The notes under the pieces are model-generated. The model made no database searches, had not been told where the DNA came from, and worked only from the letters and a program-made list of their open reading frames with translations. This document shows positions 23,505-31,250 of a stretch of DNA of 41,435 bases, piece after piece. The translations under genes and the position numbers were made by a program. Location: assembly GCA_020722685.1 (NCBI GenBank), contig DYKH01000006.1, positions 41,992 to 83,426 of the forward strand. The letters are read 5' to 3'. Positions within the stretch are counted from its first letter, which is position 1; every line of letters begins with the position of its first letter. This DNA comes from Caldithrix sp. Its GTDB lineage: Bacteria; KSB1; UBA2214; DYKH01.

Positions 23505-26297
23505 ATGGAGAAGACGAACTTACTTGCGCGGGCCATTTTGGCTTTGGCGGTCTTGTGCATGACTACGGTCGGCTTTGCCGGAACGACTGGCAAGATCGTC
23601 GGCAAAGTCATTGACAGCCAAACCAAAGACGTCCTGCCGGGGGCCAATGTCACTATTTTGGGTACGACTTTGGGCGCCAACACGGATTTCAACGGTGGAT
23701 TTATCATTCTGCAAGTACCCCCGGGCGTCTACGAGTTAAAAGTCTCGATGATCGGCTTCGAATCGGTGATTATGAAGGACGTCAAAGTGCAGGCGGACTT
23801 GACCACCAACGCCAATTTCAAGCTGACGCCGACCATCTTAAGCTTGGGCAAAGAAGTCACCATTACCGCCGGACGGCCCATCATCCAAAAAGATGCGACC
23901 TATAGCTCCAGCCGCATGAGCGAAGACGCCATCCGCAATATGCCAAAGGTTTCCACGATTTCCGACATCGTGGCGCAACAGGCGGGCGTCGTGGGAGAAG
24001 GCATGCATATCAACGTACGCGGCGGCAGAACGGGCGAGGTGCTTTATGTCGTGGATGGCATGTCGGTGCGTGACCCGTTGCACACGCAGGCCACGCGTAC
24101 AACCCAGGAACAGGTAATGGAGTTTACCGGTAATCCGGTGGACGAGATTGCCGGTCGATCCGGCGGCATGTCCATTCCCGCAAATGCTGTTGCTGAAGTG
24201 GAAGTCATTACCGGCGGCTATTCCGCCGAATATGGCAATGCTCTGTCCGCTGTGGTCAATGTCATCACCAAAGAAGGCGGACAACGCTTCACCGGGCGCG
24301 CCGAGTATATGACCGATGATTTGGGACAAGGCAAATTCAAATCTCCTTACGGCGATGGTACAGGCCTACGCACCTATTCTCACAATTCGGATAAGTTCAA
24401 TTTGAACATTGGTGGACCAGAGCCCATTACGGGTATTTTGTTACCCGCCCTTGGTGTCAAATCGCCAGTAAAGTCGTCGTTCTTCGTTGCCACTTCAGGG
24501 GACTTTAGCGACGTCAGCTCCGCATTTGATGTTGCATACTATGCACCTACTGGTGAAGATCGCTCTGACGAAATGCGAAGCAGCATATTCGGCATTCCTT
24601 TGCCTTTCGAGTACGGCAATCGGATGGATAACAAATATCAATCCTTGTCAAATTTAACAGTGCGATTCTCTCCAAGCTTGAAATTCACCCTCAGCCACCA
24701 GACCGATAATAGCTGGTACGATGAATACAATCACGCTTTCAAGAACATCCCGGAAAATTTCTGGCAGCGGGAAGAAAATAACCAAAAGACTATTGCCAAG
24801 ATCAATCATTCGCTCAGTGTTTCTACTTTTTACGAGCTCGTTTTCGGCCACTTAAAGACCGACTACATGATGACCCCAGGCGGCATGACGCCACCGGAAG
24901 TGCGTGAGTTGTGGGACTCGCTGATTGCCCCTGCGGGTGATGGAAAAGGGGCCGATTATCAGGACTACGACCGAGACGGCTTTTACGATGCTGGTTTTCC
25001 TTCGCGTGGGACTTATCATCATCGTCGCTCGGATCGTTGGACGGCCAAGATCGATTTAACCAGTCAGGTTCATTTCAATCACCAAGTCAAGACCGGCCTG
25101 GAATTGAATCACTATAAAATGCAATTACAGGAAATAAAGTACACCGCCAATTATCATCCAGGAGAAATCCTCGATCACGGGCTATGGCCGGAATATGGAA
25201 TCTTCCGCGATTTTTATACCCGCTATCCAACAACCGGCGCCATGTACATTCAAGACAAAATCGAGTATGAGACTCTGATCGTCAATTTGGGTGTGCGCAT
25301 GGACTTCTTCACGCCCGGTAAGCAGGTCAACGAAAAAGTAGAGGAAGGGCAAAAGGTCGGGGTCGAAGGTCTCAAATTCAAGTACAGGGTGATGCCGCGC
25401 CTGGGTGTTTCGCATCCGATCACCGAAAAAGACATGCTCTATTTCCAGTTCGGCCGCTTTGCCCAGGAGGTGGACTGGAGTTACATGTTCGCACAGGATA
25501 CCCAGACTTCTGCTGCTTATAAGCTCTATGGCAACCCTAACCTTGGCTCGGAAGAGACGACCCAATACGAGGTGGGTGTCAAGCATGCTTTCAATGATGA
25601 GCTTCGCCTCGAAGCCACTGCTTTTTATAAGGACTATCAGGGCCTGCTGAATGCCGAAACTCGTGGCCGATTCAATCTCACCTATAGCGTCTATGTCAAC
25701 CGCGATTATGGTAGTGCCCGCGGCTTTGAACTAAAATTTGAAAAGAGATATAGCAATTACACTTCAGGCTTTGTGAACTATACCTATTTATATGCGATGG
25801 GGAAAAGCTCCAGTTATCGACAAGGGTATGACTACGGCTATAGGGGCCAGCCGATTCCCATCCGCGAATGGCCATTGGATTGGGATGTGCGGCATTCGGC
25901 AAATATCAATATAGATTTTCGCATACCTCGAGGACAGGCTCCTCACTTCTTCGGCATAAAGTTACCCGAAAACTGGGGCGTAAATCTAGTTTGGCACGTC
26001 GAATCTGGCAAGCCATATACGCCCGCAGGGCTATCGGCTACGCAATACACGACTCCCAACTCGGCTCGCACACCTTATAGGAATTGGGTCAACCTGCGCG
26101 CCAACAAAGAATATCGCTTAGGTCCATTCCGAGTGGACGCCATTCTCGAAGTCAACAATTTGCTCAACAAACGCAATGTGAGGGCGATTAATAGCGGGAC
26201 CGGCGATACCGTCGGTTTGGGTCGTGAAAGAGATCTGAATCCATCGGCTTACGGCTTGGGCCGAGCGATTCTGGTCGGAATGGCCATCGAGTGGTGA
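23505..26297 (+). CDS. TonB-dependent receptor with CarboxypepD_reg-like N-terminal domain
   Basis: ATG 23505 (MEKTNLLARAILALAVLCM) has AGGAG 9 nt ahead; the frame extends further upstream without a signal. The 930-aa protein has a signal peptide ending near GFAG, then a regulatory beta-sandwich (GKIVGKVIDSQTKDVLPGAN, about 28-105). The plug contains INVRGGRTGEVLYVVDGMSV and VITGGYSAEYGNALSAVVNV, and a barrel ends with aromatic Trp (GMAIEW). It is paralogous in layout to the receptor at 11859: both start AGTTGKI after cleavage and share the phrase NVITKEGGQR. The substrate is unknown. It lies between the FadL-like gene and the exported CTD protein in locus 2. Confidence 0.93.
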   Translation: MEKTNLLARAILALAVLCMTTVGFAGTTGKIVGKVIDSQTKDVLPGANVTILGTTLGANTDFNGGFIILQVPPGVYELKVSMIGFESVIMKDVKVQADLTTNANFKLTPTILSLGKEVTITAGRPIIQKDATYSSSRMSEDAIRNMPKVSTISDIVAQQAGVVGEGMHINVRGGRTGEVLYVVDGMSVRDPLHTQATRTTQEQVMEFTGNPVDEIAGRSGGMSIPANAVAEVEVITGGYSAEYGNALSAVVNVITKEGGQRFTGRAEYMTDDLGQGKFKSPYGDGTGLRTYSHNSDKFNLNIGGPEPITGILLPALGVKSPVKSSFFVATSGDFSDVSSAFDVAYYAPTGEDRSDEMRSSIFGIPLPFEYGNRMDNKYQSLSNLTVRFSPSLKFTLSHQTDNSWYDEYNHAFKNIPENFWQREENNQKTIAKINHSLSVSTFYELVFGHLKTDYMMTPGGMTPPEVRELWDSLIAPAGDGKGADYQDYDRDGFYDAGFPSRGTYHHRRSDRWTAKIDLTSQVHFNHQVKTGLELNHYKMQLQEIKYTANYHPGEILDHGLWPEYGIFRDFYTRYPTTGAMYIQDKIEYETLIVNLGVRMDFFTPGKQVNEKVEEGQKVGVEGLKFKYRVMPRLGVSHPITEKDMLYFQFGRFAQEVDWSYMFAQDTQTSAAYKLYGNPNLGSEETTQYEVGVKHAFNDELRLEATAFYKDYQGLLNAETRGRFNLTYSVYVNRDYGSARGFELKFEKRYSNYTSGFVNYTYLYAMGKSSSYRQGYDYGYRGQPIPIREWPLDWDVRHSANINIDFRIPRGQAPHFFGIKLPENWGVNLVWHVESGKPYTPAGLSATQYTTPNSARTPYRNWVNLRANKEYRLGPFRVDAILEVNNLLNKRNVRAINSGTGDTVGLGRERDLNPSAYGLGRAILVGMAIEW

Positions 26298-26307
26298 ACG
26301 CCTAGCA

Positions 26308-26342
26308 GTGGTCAATGCTTAGCGGTCAGAGGCCGGTGATGG
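26308..26342 (+). repeat. short trace of GC-rich heptad repeat (GCGGTCA type)
   Basis: Five 7-bp units in phase (GTGGTCA, ATGCTTA, GCGGTCA, GAGGCCG, GTGATGG) directly follow the TonB receptor stop. They belong to the family that is expanded at 28381-28499. Confidence 0.5.
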
Positions 26343-26397
26343 CGGTTCGTGTTGGATCAGAGTTAGTAAATAACGACAATGTGAAAGGTTTGACTAA

Positions 26398-28380
26398 ATG
26401 AGCACCAGGCTCTTGCATTCTATCGTATGTGCTTCCCTCTTCAGCCTTTTGGGACTTCAGGGCGGACTGCTGGCCAAGGATAGCCCGAAAAAGGTCGGCA
26501 TTTTGCAAAAGTCTAATCTGGCCACGGTGGACGCCAAAACGCACAACGTCGGCAATATGTGGTTGACCGTGACCAATTATGGCAAGTTTGGTGATGTGCC
26601 GGATATGCCTTCTTGTGAATTCCCAGCCAATTCGGATGTGGAGTACTTGTTTGTCGGCGCCATCTGGATCGCTGCCATTGTAGATGAAGACACCATGGCC
26701 TCTATTGGCGATCAAGGCTGGGGTGCCGGACCCGGCGGACGACGGGAAGCCTTTTGGCCCGGTTGGGGCGTCGGAGATACCATTGTCTGGAAGTCCACCA
26801 GAAGAGGGACGTCCCATTATGATTCCACCGCCGCTTCTGAGCAAGATTACATAGCCGTTTACACCGATACTTCCAAAGCCATGTCTTTTGAAGGCCACCA
26901 GCCGATGGGATTACATATCACGCAAAAAAGCTATGCTTGGAGCTATTCATACGCCGAGGATTTTATCATCTTTGATTACTTAATTAAGAACATTTCCAGC
27001 CAAGTCTTTTCCAAACCCAAGACCTTTGAAAAACTCTACATGGGAGTCTATATCGACGGCGACTGCGGACATAAGAGCGTCCCCGCATTCTATTCCGATG
27101 ACATTACCGGCTTTATGCGCACCAATACCGAGGGGGATACCGTCAATATCGCCTGGATCAAAGACAACGACGGCGATAACGGATTGACCCCGGGTGTGAC
27201 CGGTGTCCGTCCACTCTACCCGCCGCCGGAAAGGGTTAGCTACAACTGGTGGGATCCTCCCTCGGATTGGGGCCCCACGGACCCAAGCAATCCCAACGAC
27301 TGGGGCTTTATCCCGGAATTGCCCGGACAGATGTACCGGATCATGAGCAATGGCTATATTGATCCCGATCAAACCAAAGCGAACGCCCCCAGCGGCATCA
27401 AGACGAGTGGAATGGACACTCGTTACTTCATATCCTTTGGCCCCTATAAAGTCGAGCCGGAAAGTACGCTCACGCTGACCTTGGCTTACGTGGGCGGTCT
27501 TCCCAACCCGGGCATAGGTGATGAATTCGATGATCTGGGTCGCAACGCCCGCTGGGCAAAAGACGTGTACGATAATCCTCCCGCCGACGGCATTCCTGAT
27601 TTTTCCGGACCTCCGCCGCCACCATCGCCTGAATTACAGGTCATTCCGGGCGACAAGATGGTAACTTTGCGCTGGAATGATATTTCCGAATACGCGGTCG
27701 ACACCTTTAGCCATTTGGTAGACTTTCAAGGCTACCGCGTGTATCGCAGCCGTACGGGCATCCTTTCGGATATGCAGCTTCTGGCCGAATACGATAAGGT
27801 GGATGGCTATGGCTATGACTTTGGATTCAGCGGAGCCAATCCTGAGTTGGAGGTCGACAATTCCAAGAATCCTCCCGACACAACTGTGTGGTACACGTAT
27901 GTGGACAGGGGCTTGACGAACGGTGAGTTTTTCTATTATGCCGTCACGGCCTACGATAGCGGCTATGCACCGACAGGATTGGAGCCGTTAGAGAGCAGCC
28001 CAGCAATTAATTTGACGCGGGTAGCTCCCTCTGTTGGTCCGGAAGCGGCAGGACAGATTGGTGAAGTACTGGTGGTGCCGAATCCATATCGAATCAATGC
28101 CAATTACTACAACTCTCTTTGGGAATCCGGTACCAACGACACCGATAAGAGAATCGACTTTACCAATTTGCCGACCAAATGCACCATTCGTATTTACACC
28201 ATCGCCGGTGATTTGGTGGCGATTTTGGATCATGACTACCCGGCGTCCAGCCCGATACCCAATCGGCACTCCTGGAACTTGGTCAGCAGGAACATACAGG
28301 CCATTGCCAGCGGCATCTATCTGTTTGCTGTGGAGGCAGAGCATGGGAGCTATGTGGGGAAGTTTGTGATCATACAATAA
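26398..28380 (+). CDS. large exported protein with FnIII-like segment and type-9-like C-terminal domain
   Basis: The 660-aa protein starts at ATG 26398 (MSTRLLHSIVCASLFSLLGL) with AAAGG 9 nt ahead. After the signal peptide comes a Gly/Trp/Asp-rich region (about 30-400) with no recognised fold. A proline run and FnIII-like segment (about 400-545, MVTLRWNDIS, FQGYRVYRSR, YYAVTAYD) follows, then a C-terminal domain (about 558-660). That domain has VVPNPYRINA, LPTKCTIRIYTIAGDLV and a terminal VGKFVIIQ. It shares architecture and C-terminal motifs with the protein at 14987, and a FGPY...AGG/GG block before the FnIII region. It is probably surface-exposed cargo serviced by the neighbouring TonB and PorV-like proteins. 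Confidence 0.82.
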   Translation: MSTRLLHSIVCASLFSLLGLQGGLLAKDSPKKVGILQKSNLATVDAKTHNVGNMWLTVTNYGKFGDVPDMPSCEFPANSDVEYLFVGAIWIAAIVDEDTMASIGDQGWGAGPGGRREAFWPGWGVGDTIVWKSTRRGTSHYDSTAASEQDYIAVYTDTSKAMSFEGHQPMGLHITQKSYAWSYSYAEDFIIFDYLIKNISSQVFSKPKTFEKLYMGVYIDGDCGHKSVPAFYSDDITGFMRTNTEGDTVNIAWIKDNDGDNGLTPGVTGVRPLYPPPERVSYNWWDPPSDWGPTDPSNPNDWGFIPELPGQMYRIMSNGYIDPDQTKANAPSGIKTSGMDTRYFISFGPYKVEPESTLTLTLAYVGGLPNPGIGDEFDDLGRNARWAKDVYDNPPADGIPDFSGPPPPPSPELQVIPGDKMVTLRWNDISEYAVDTFSHLVDFQGYRVYRSRTGILSDMQLLAEYDKVDGYGYDFGFSGANPELEVDNSKNPPDTTVWYTYVDRGLTNGEFFYYAVTAYDSGYAPTGLEPLESSPAINLTRVAPSVGPEAAGQIGEVLVVPNPYRINANYYNSLWESGTNDTDKRIDFTNLPTKCTIRIYTIAGDLVAILDHDYPASSPIPNRHSWNLVSRNIQAIASGIYLFAVEAEHGSYVGKFVIIQ

Positions 28381-28499
28381 GCGGTCAGCGACCAGCGGTC
28401 AGCAGTCGGCGGATAGTGGACAGCGGTCAGTGGTCAGCAGTCAGCGTGCTGAAGAAAGCGGACAGCGCTCAGCAGCCAGAAGTCAGTGGTCAGCGTGTA
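28381..28499 (+). repeat. GC-rich degenerate heptanucleotide array, GCGGTCA orientation
   Basis: Seventeen consecutive 7-bp units (consensus G-C/T-G/A-GTCA) begin immediately after the stop codon at 28380 and keep strict 7-bp phase. Exact GCGGTCA units occur at positions 1, 3 and 7; others differ by one to four bases. The array ends 23 nt before the four-helix-bundle start codon. The reverse-complement array is found on the other side of that gene. Confidence 0.9.
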
Positions 28500-28522
28500 A
28501 TTTGAGGGAAAGGGGCGTTGGC

Positions 28523-28891
28523 ATGATAAGAAGCTTTCGGGATTTGAAGGTGTACCAATTGGCGTATCGGTTGGGCTTGGAAGTTTACAAGGAGAGTAAA
28601 AGATTTCCGCCGGAAGAGCGTTTTGGGCTGACCAGCCAAATCGGAAATTCCTCTCGATCTATACCGGCACTGATCGCTGAGGCATGGCCCCGGCGCAAAT
28701 ATGAAAAGGCCTTTGCCAACAAGCTTAGCGAAGCGGACGGTGAGGTCAGCGAGACTCAGGTGTGGTTAGATTTTGCAAGAGATCACGGATTCATTGTGGA
28801 AGAGAGGTGCAAGTCTTTGCTCACTGGATATGAGCAAGTTGGCAAGATGTTGGGCAGCATGCGAGCAAAAGCCCATTTGTTCGCCCAATAG
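28523..28891 (+). CDS. four-helix-bundle protein (23S rRNA intervening-sequence/S23 family)
   Basis: ATG 28523 (MIRSFRDLKVYQLAYRLGLE) matches the usual family start and has AAGGGG ahead. The longer upstream frame only reads through the heptad repeats. The 122-aa protein has the family landmarks: FRDLKVYQLA, FPPEERFGLTSQI, SSRSIPALIAEAW, LSEADGEVSETQVWLDFA and a terminal helix. The family (TIGR02436/PF05635) was first found inside 23S rRNA intervening sequences and also exists as free-standing genes; bAvd of diversity-generating retroelements has a similar fold. Here it is free-standing, with no rRNA or reverse transcriptase near. It interrupts locus 2 and is bracketed by inverted heptad arrays, which suggests it travels as a unit (inference). 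Confidence 0.9.
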   Translation: MIRSFRDLKVYQLAYRLGLEVYKESKRFPPEERFGLTSQIGNSSRSIPALIAEAWPRRKYEKAFANKLSEADGEVSETQVWLDFARDHGFIVEERCKSLLTGYEQVGKMLGSMRAKAHLFAQ

Positions 28892-28908
28892 GGCAGCAAA
28901 CCGGGTGA

Positions 28909-29024
28909 CTGACTGTCGGCTCCTGACGGTTGATCGCTGATCGCCGACCGCTGCCTTCTGACTGCTGACAGCCGACCGCTGGCTGCCGATCGCCTCCCGC
29001 TCGCTGACCGCCGGCCGCTGCCTT
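28909..29024 (-). repeat. GC-rich degenerate heptanucleotide array, inverted orientation (CTGACCG)
   Basis: About sixteen 7-bp units (consensus C-T/C-GACCG) form the reverse complement of the 28381-28499 family. They hold phase from 28909 to 28999, then slip by 4 nt (CTCG) and continue for three more units. The array starts 17 nt after the four-helix-bundle stop and ends 33 nt before the next gene. Confidence 0.88.
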
Positions 29025-29057
29025 TTGTTTCAAGTCTGTTTGAGGAGTATCCTTAGC

Positions 29058-30062
29058 ATGAAAAACAAGCTTTGTGTTTTAATCACAATTATTCTTACAA
29101 CTCTTGCTTCAGCGCAAGTTGAGCTCACCCAGTTTGCTGGGCGCGGCAAGGTGGGGTCTACGGGTTTGCAGTTTCTAAAAATTGGCATTGGCGCTCGCGC
29201 CGTAGGCATGGGCGAATCTTTTATAGCCTTGGCCAATGACGCCTCGGCAATGCATTACAATCCTGCCGGTCTGGTGCAACTGCAAAAACGTGAAGTCATC
29301 TTTTCTTTGATCAAATGGCCGGCAGACATTAGCTATGGCTACGTGGGTATTGTAATCCCAACTGAGCGTTTCGGCGCCATGGGCGCTTTTGTCGGTGCCT
29401 TGACGACCGGCGATATGAAAAAAACAGTGCCGTATAAGGAATGGACCGGAGAATATTTTTCCGCCTCGGATTGGTTGGTCGGCGCGTGCTATTCGCGCAG
29501 CTTGACCGACAAATTTTCCATTGGCGGCAATATCAAGATCATCTCGGAATTTTTGGACAATGAAAATATCACCACCTGGGCGGCCGACTTTGGCACTCTA
29601 TTCGATATTGGCATTCGCAAGCTAAAGTTCGCCATGTCGATCACCAATTTCGGACCCAACGCAAAATTCATTTCCGAAGAGTTTTCCATGCCCATCGGCT
29701 TTAAAATCGGCGCAGTTATGGAGGCGATGAATTGGCGTGACAATACCGTAGTGGTCACAGTGGAGGGTTCTCATCCCAATGATAACGTCGAGCAAGTGGG
29801 GGCGGGAGTTGAGTATACTTTGCGTAGTATGTTGGCTTTGCGAGCCGGATACCGAAGCTTCATGAAGCTGGAGGACAAGGACCGCAACGTGCAGGTGGGC
29901 GCCGACAAATACCTGGACGCAGCGGAGCCCTTGGAAGGCCTCTCCTTTGGCGCCGGCCTGCATCTGCCGATCGGAGGCACCGCTACATCTCTTGACTACG
30001 CCTACTCGGACATGGGTTTCTTACAAAATGCCCAGCGGTTAACCATCACTTTTAATTTTTAG
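29058..30062 (+). CDS. PorV/PorQ-family outer-membrane protein
   Basis: ATG 29058 (MKNKLCVLITIILTTLASAQ) has GAGGAG 10 nt ahead. The 334-aa protein has a signal peptide, then GLQFLKIGIGARAVGMGESFIALANDASAMHYNPAGLV (residues about 38-75), the PorV-type signature, and ends TITFNF with terminal Phe. The body contains FSIGGNIKIISE, almost identical to FSIGGNIKLVSQ in the PorV-like protein at 17158. It belongs to locus 2, now separated from its CTD-protein neighbour by the repeat-bracketed four-helix-bundle gene, and is followed 12 nt later by a lipoprotein gene. Confidence 0.88.
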   Translation: MKNKLCVLITIILTTLASAQVELTQFAGRGKVGSTGLQFLKIGIGARAVGMGESFIALANDASAMHYNPAGLVQLQKREVIFSLIKWPADISYGYVGIVIPTERFGAMGAFVGALTTGDMKKTVPYKEWTGEYFSASDWLVGACYSRSLTDKFSIGGNIKIISEFLDNENITTWAADFGTLFDIGIRKLKFAMSITNFGPNAKFISEEFSMPIGFKIGAVMEAMNWRDNTVVVTVEGSHPNDNVEQVGAGVEYTLRSMLALRAGYRSFMKLEDKDRNVQVGADKYLDAAEPLEGLSFGAGLHLPIGGTATSLDYAYSDMGFLQNAQRLTITFNF

Positions 30063-30074
30063 ACGGACGAGATA

Positions 30075-31148
30075 ATGAAGCAATACCTACTGCTTGTGAT
30101 TTCGACGATAAGCGTTTTGCTTCTCGCTTGTGGCAATGGCAGAATTCCCACAGCCACGGAGCCGCTGCAGGAGTTGCACGCCGCCTACGTGACCGGTCGG
30201 CCTTATGTGGATGGCTTGGGGAGTGAACAAGTCTGGCAAAACTCTCGGCCTTTTATTGTGCATATCGAGAGAGGCGAGGACGGCAAAGAGTCATTCAATA
30301 TCACTTTCAAGGCCATTTGGTGGAAGGAATGGGCGAAAGGCGCTACCGCTTGGGAAGAAAAGGCATTTCTCGCTTTGCTGGTGAATTGGCCGGATGATGA
30401 CAAGAACATCGACAAAAATGCCTGGAGTTTTGATCCTGCTTCCTCACGCTGGAGCCGGACCGAACAGCAATCCGATTGGCTGCTGCTTCGTTGGTCCAGC
30501 TTTTCGGAATTGGCAGACCTGTGGTATTGGGACGCGGCCCTAACCAATCCTTTGGGCTATGCAGAAGATCAGTACCTGCAAACCCTGCTCATGAGCGATT
30601 CTACCACCAAGTCGATCATTTGGATTGATGGCTTGAATTTTAACAACGATACCGCCGTTGAGCAAAACACCTGGGATTTGAACTATGATGACAATTTGAC
30701 GCCCAGAGATTCGTCCGATGACAAACCCAAATGGGCATGGAAAGTAGCTACACCTTCTCTGCCGCGAGTGGTGACCAGCGAAGAGGAGCGCAATCATTTT
30801 CTATTGGCAGGCGATATTGACTTTCTCCGTAACACCCCCTTTGCAAAGCCTACGAGTGCCGTTACCATCCCCGGCTACGCCTTGGAAGAGCCCAAAGACG
30901 AGCCCGCGGATATCATGGCGGCGGGAAAATGGGCAAACGGCGAGTGGACGCTTGAATTGGTGCGCGCGGCCGCAACCCCGCAGACCAATGACGTTGCCTT
31001 CACTCCTAGTGATCGCTGGTTCTCGCAGGTATTTTATGTCTTTGTTGGCGACGATGAAGAGTCACCGCTTGACATAGGCAGTTCCTCCATCGCCTTGCCC
31101 ATGAATAGCATCGTATTGAGTTTTGAATTTGTGGCATCGACGAATTAG
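30075..31148 (+). CDS. lipoprotein resembling ethylbenzene-dehydrogenase-type haem-binding domain
   Basis: This is a 357-aa lipoprotein. The signal peptide ends in a lipobox (VLLLAC, Cys19). The body begins with AAYVTGRPYVDGLGSEQVWQ, the carbohydrate-binding/haem-domain-like beginning seen in EB_dh/DOMON-like families. It continues with ADLWYWDAALTNPLGYAEDQ and ADIMAAGKWANGEWTLELVR, typical of EB_dh-like proteins. Such domains bind b-type haem in dehydrogenases or in periplasmic electron carriers. No CxxCH-type motif is present in this copy. It sits 12 nt after the PorV-like gene and about 100 nt before a paralogue, so the three are probably one transcript. Haem binding is unproven. Confidence 0.72.
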   Translation: MKQYLLLVISTISVLLLACGNGRIPTATEPLQELHAAYVTGRPYVDGLGSEQVWQNSRPFIVHIERGEDGKESFNITFKAIWWKEWAKGATAWEEKAFLALLVNWPDDDKNIDKNAWSFDPASSRWSRTEQQSDWLLLRWSSFSELADLWYWDAALTNPLGYAEDQYLQTLLMSDSTTKSIIWIDGLNFNNDTAVEQNTWDLNYDDNLTPRDSSDDKPKWAWKVATPSLPRVVTSEEERNHFLLAGDIDFLRNTPFAKPTSAVTIPGYALEEPKDEPADIMAAGKWANGEWTLELVRAAATPQTNDVAFTPSDRWFSQVFYVFVGDDEESPLDIGSSSIALPMNSIVLSFEFVASTN

Positions 31149-31250
31149 TCATTTTGAATGAATCTTTTCGCGGCTTTCAGAGGCTCGAAAACGGTCTCAG
31201 GAAAAGCCTGGCAACAAAAGTCTTTGAGCAAAACTGAGGAGAGTACTCGA

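Noticed and set aside
28381..29024. CRISPR array or diversity-generating retroelement
   Set aside because: The repeats are 7 bp with no spacers, there are no cas genes, and no reverse transcriptase or variable repeat is near the four-helix-bundle gene.
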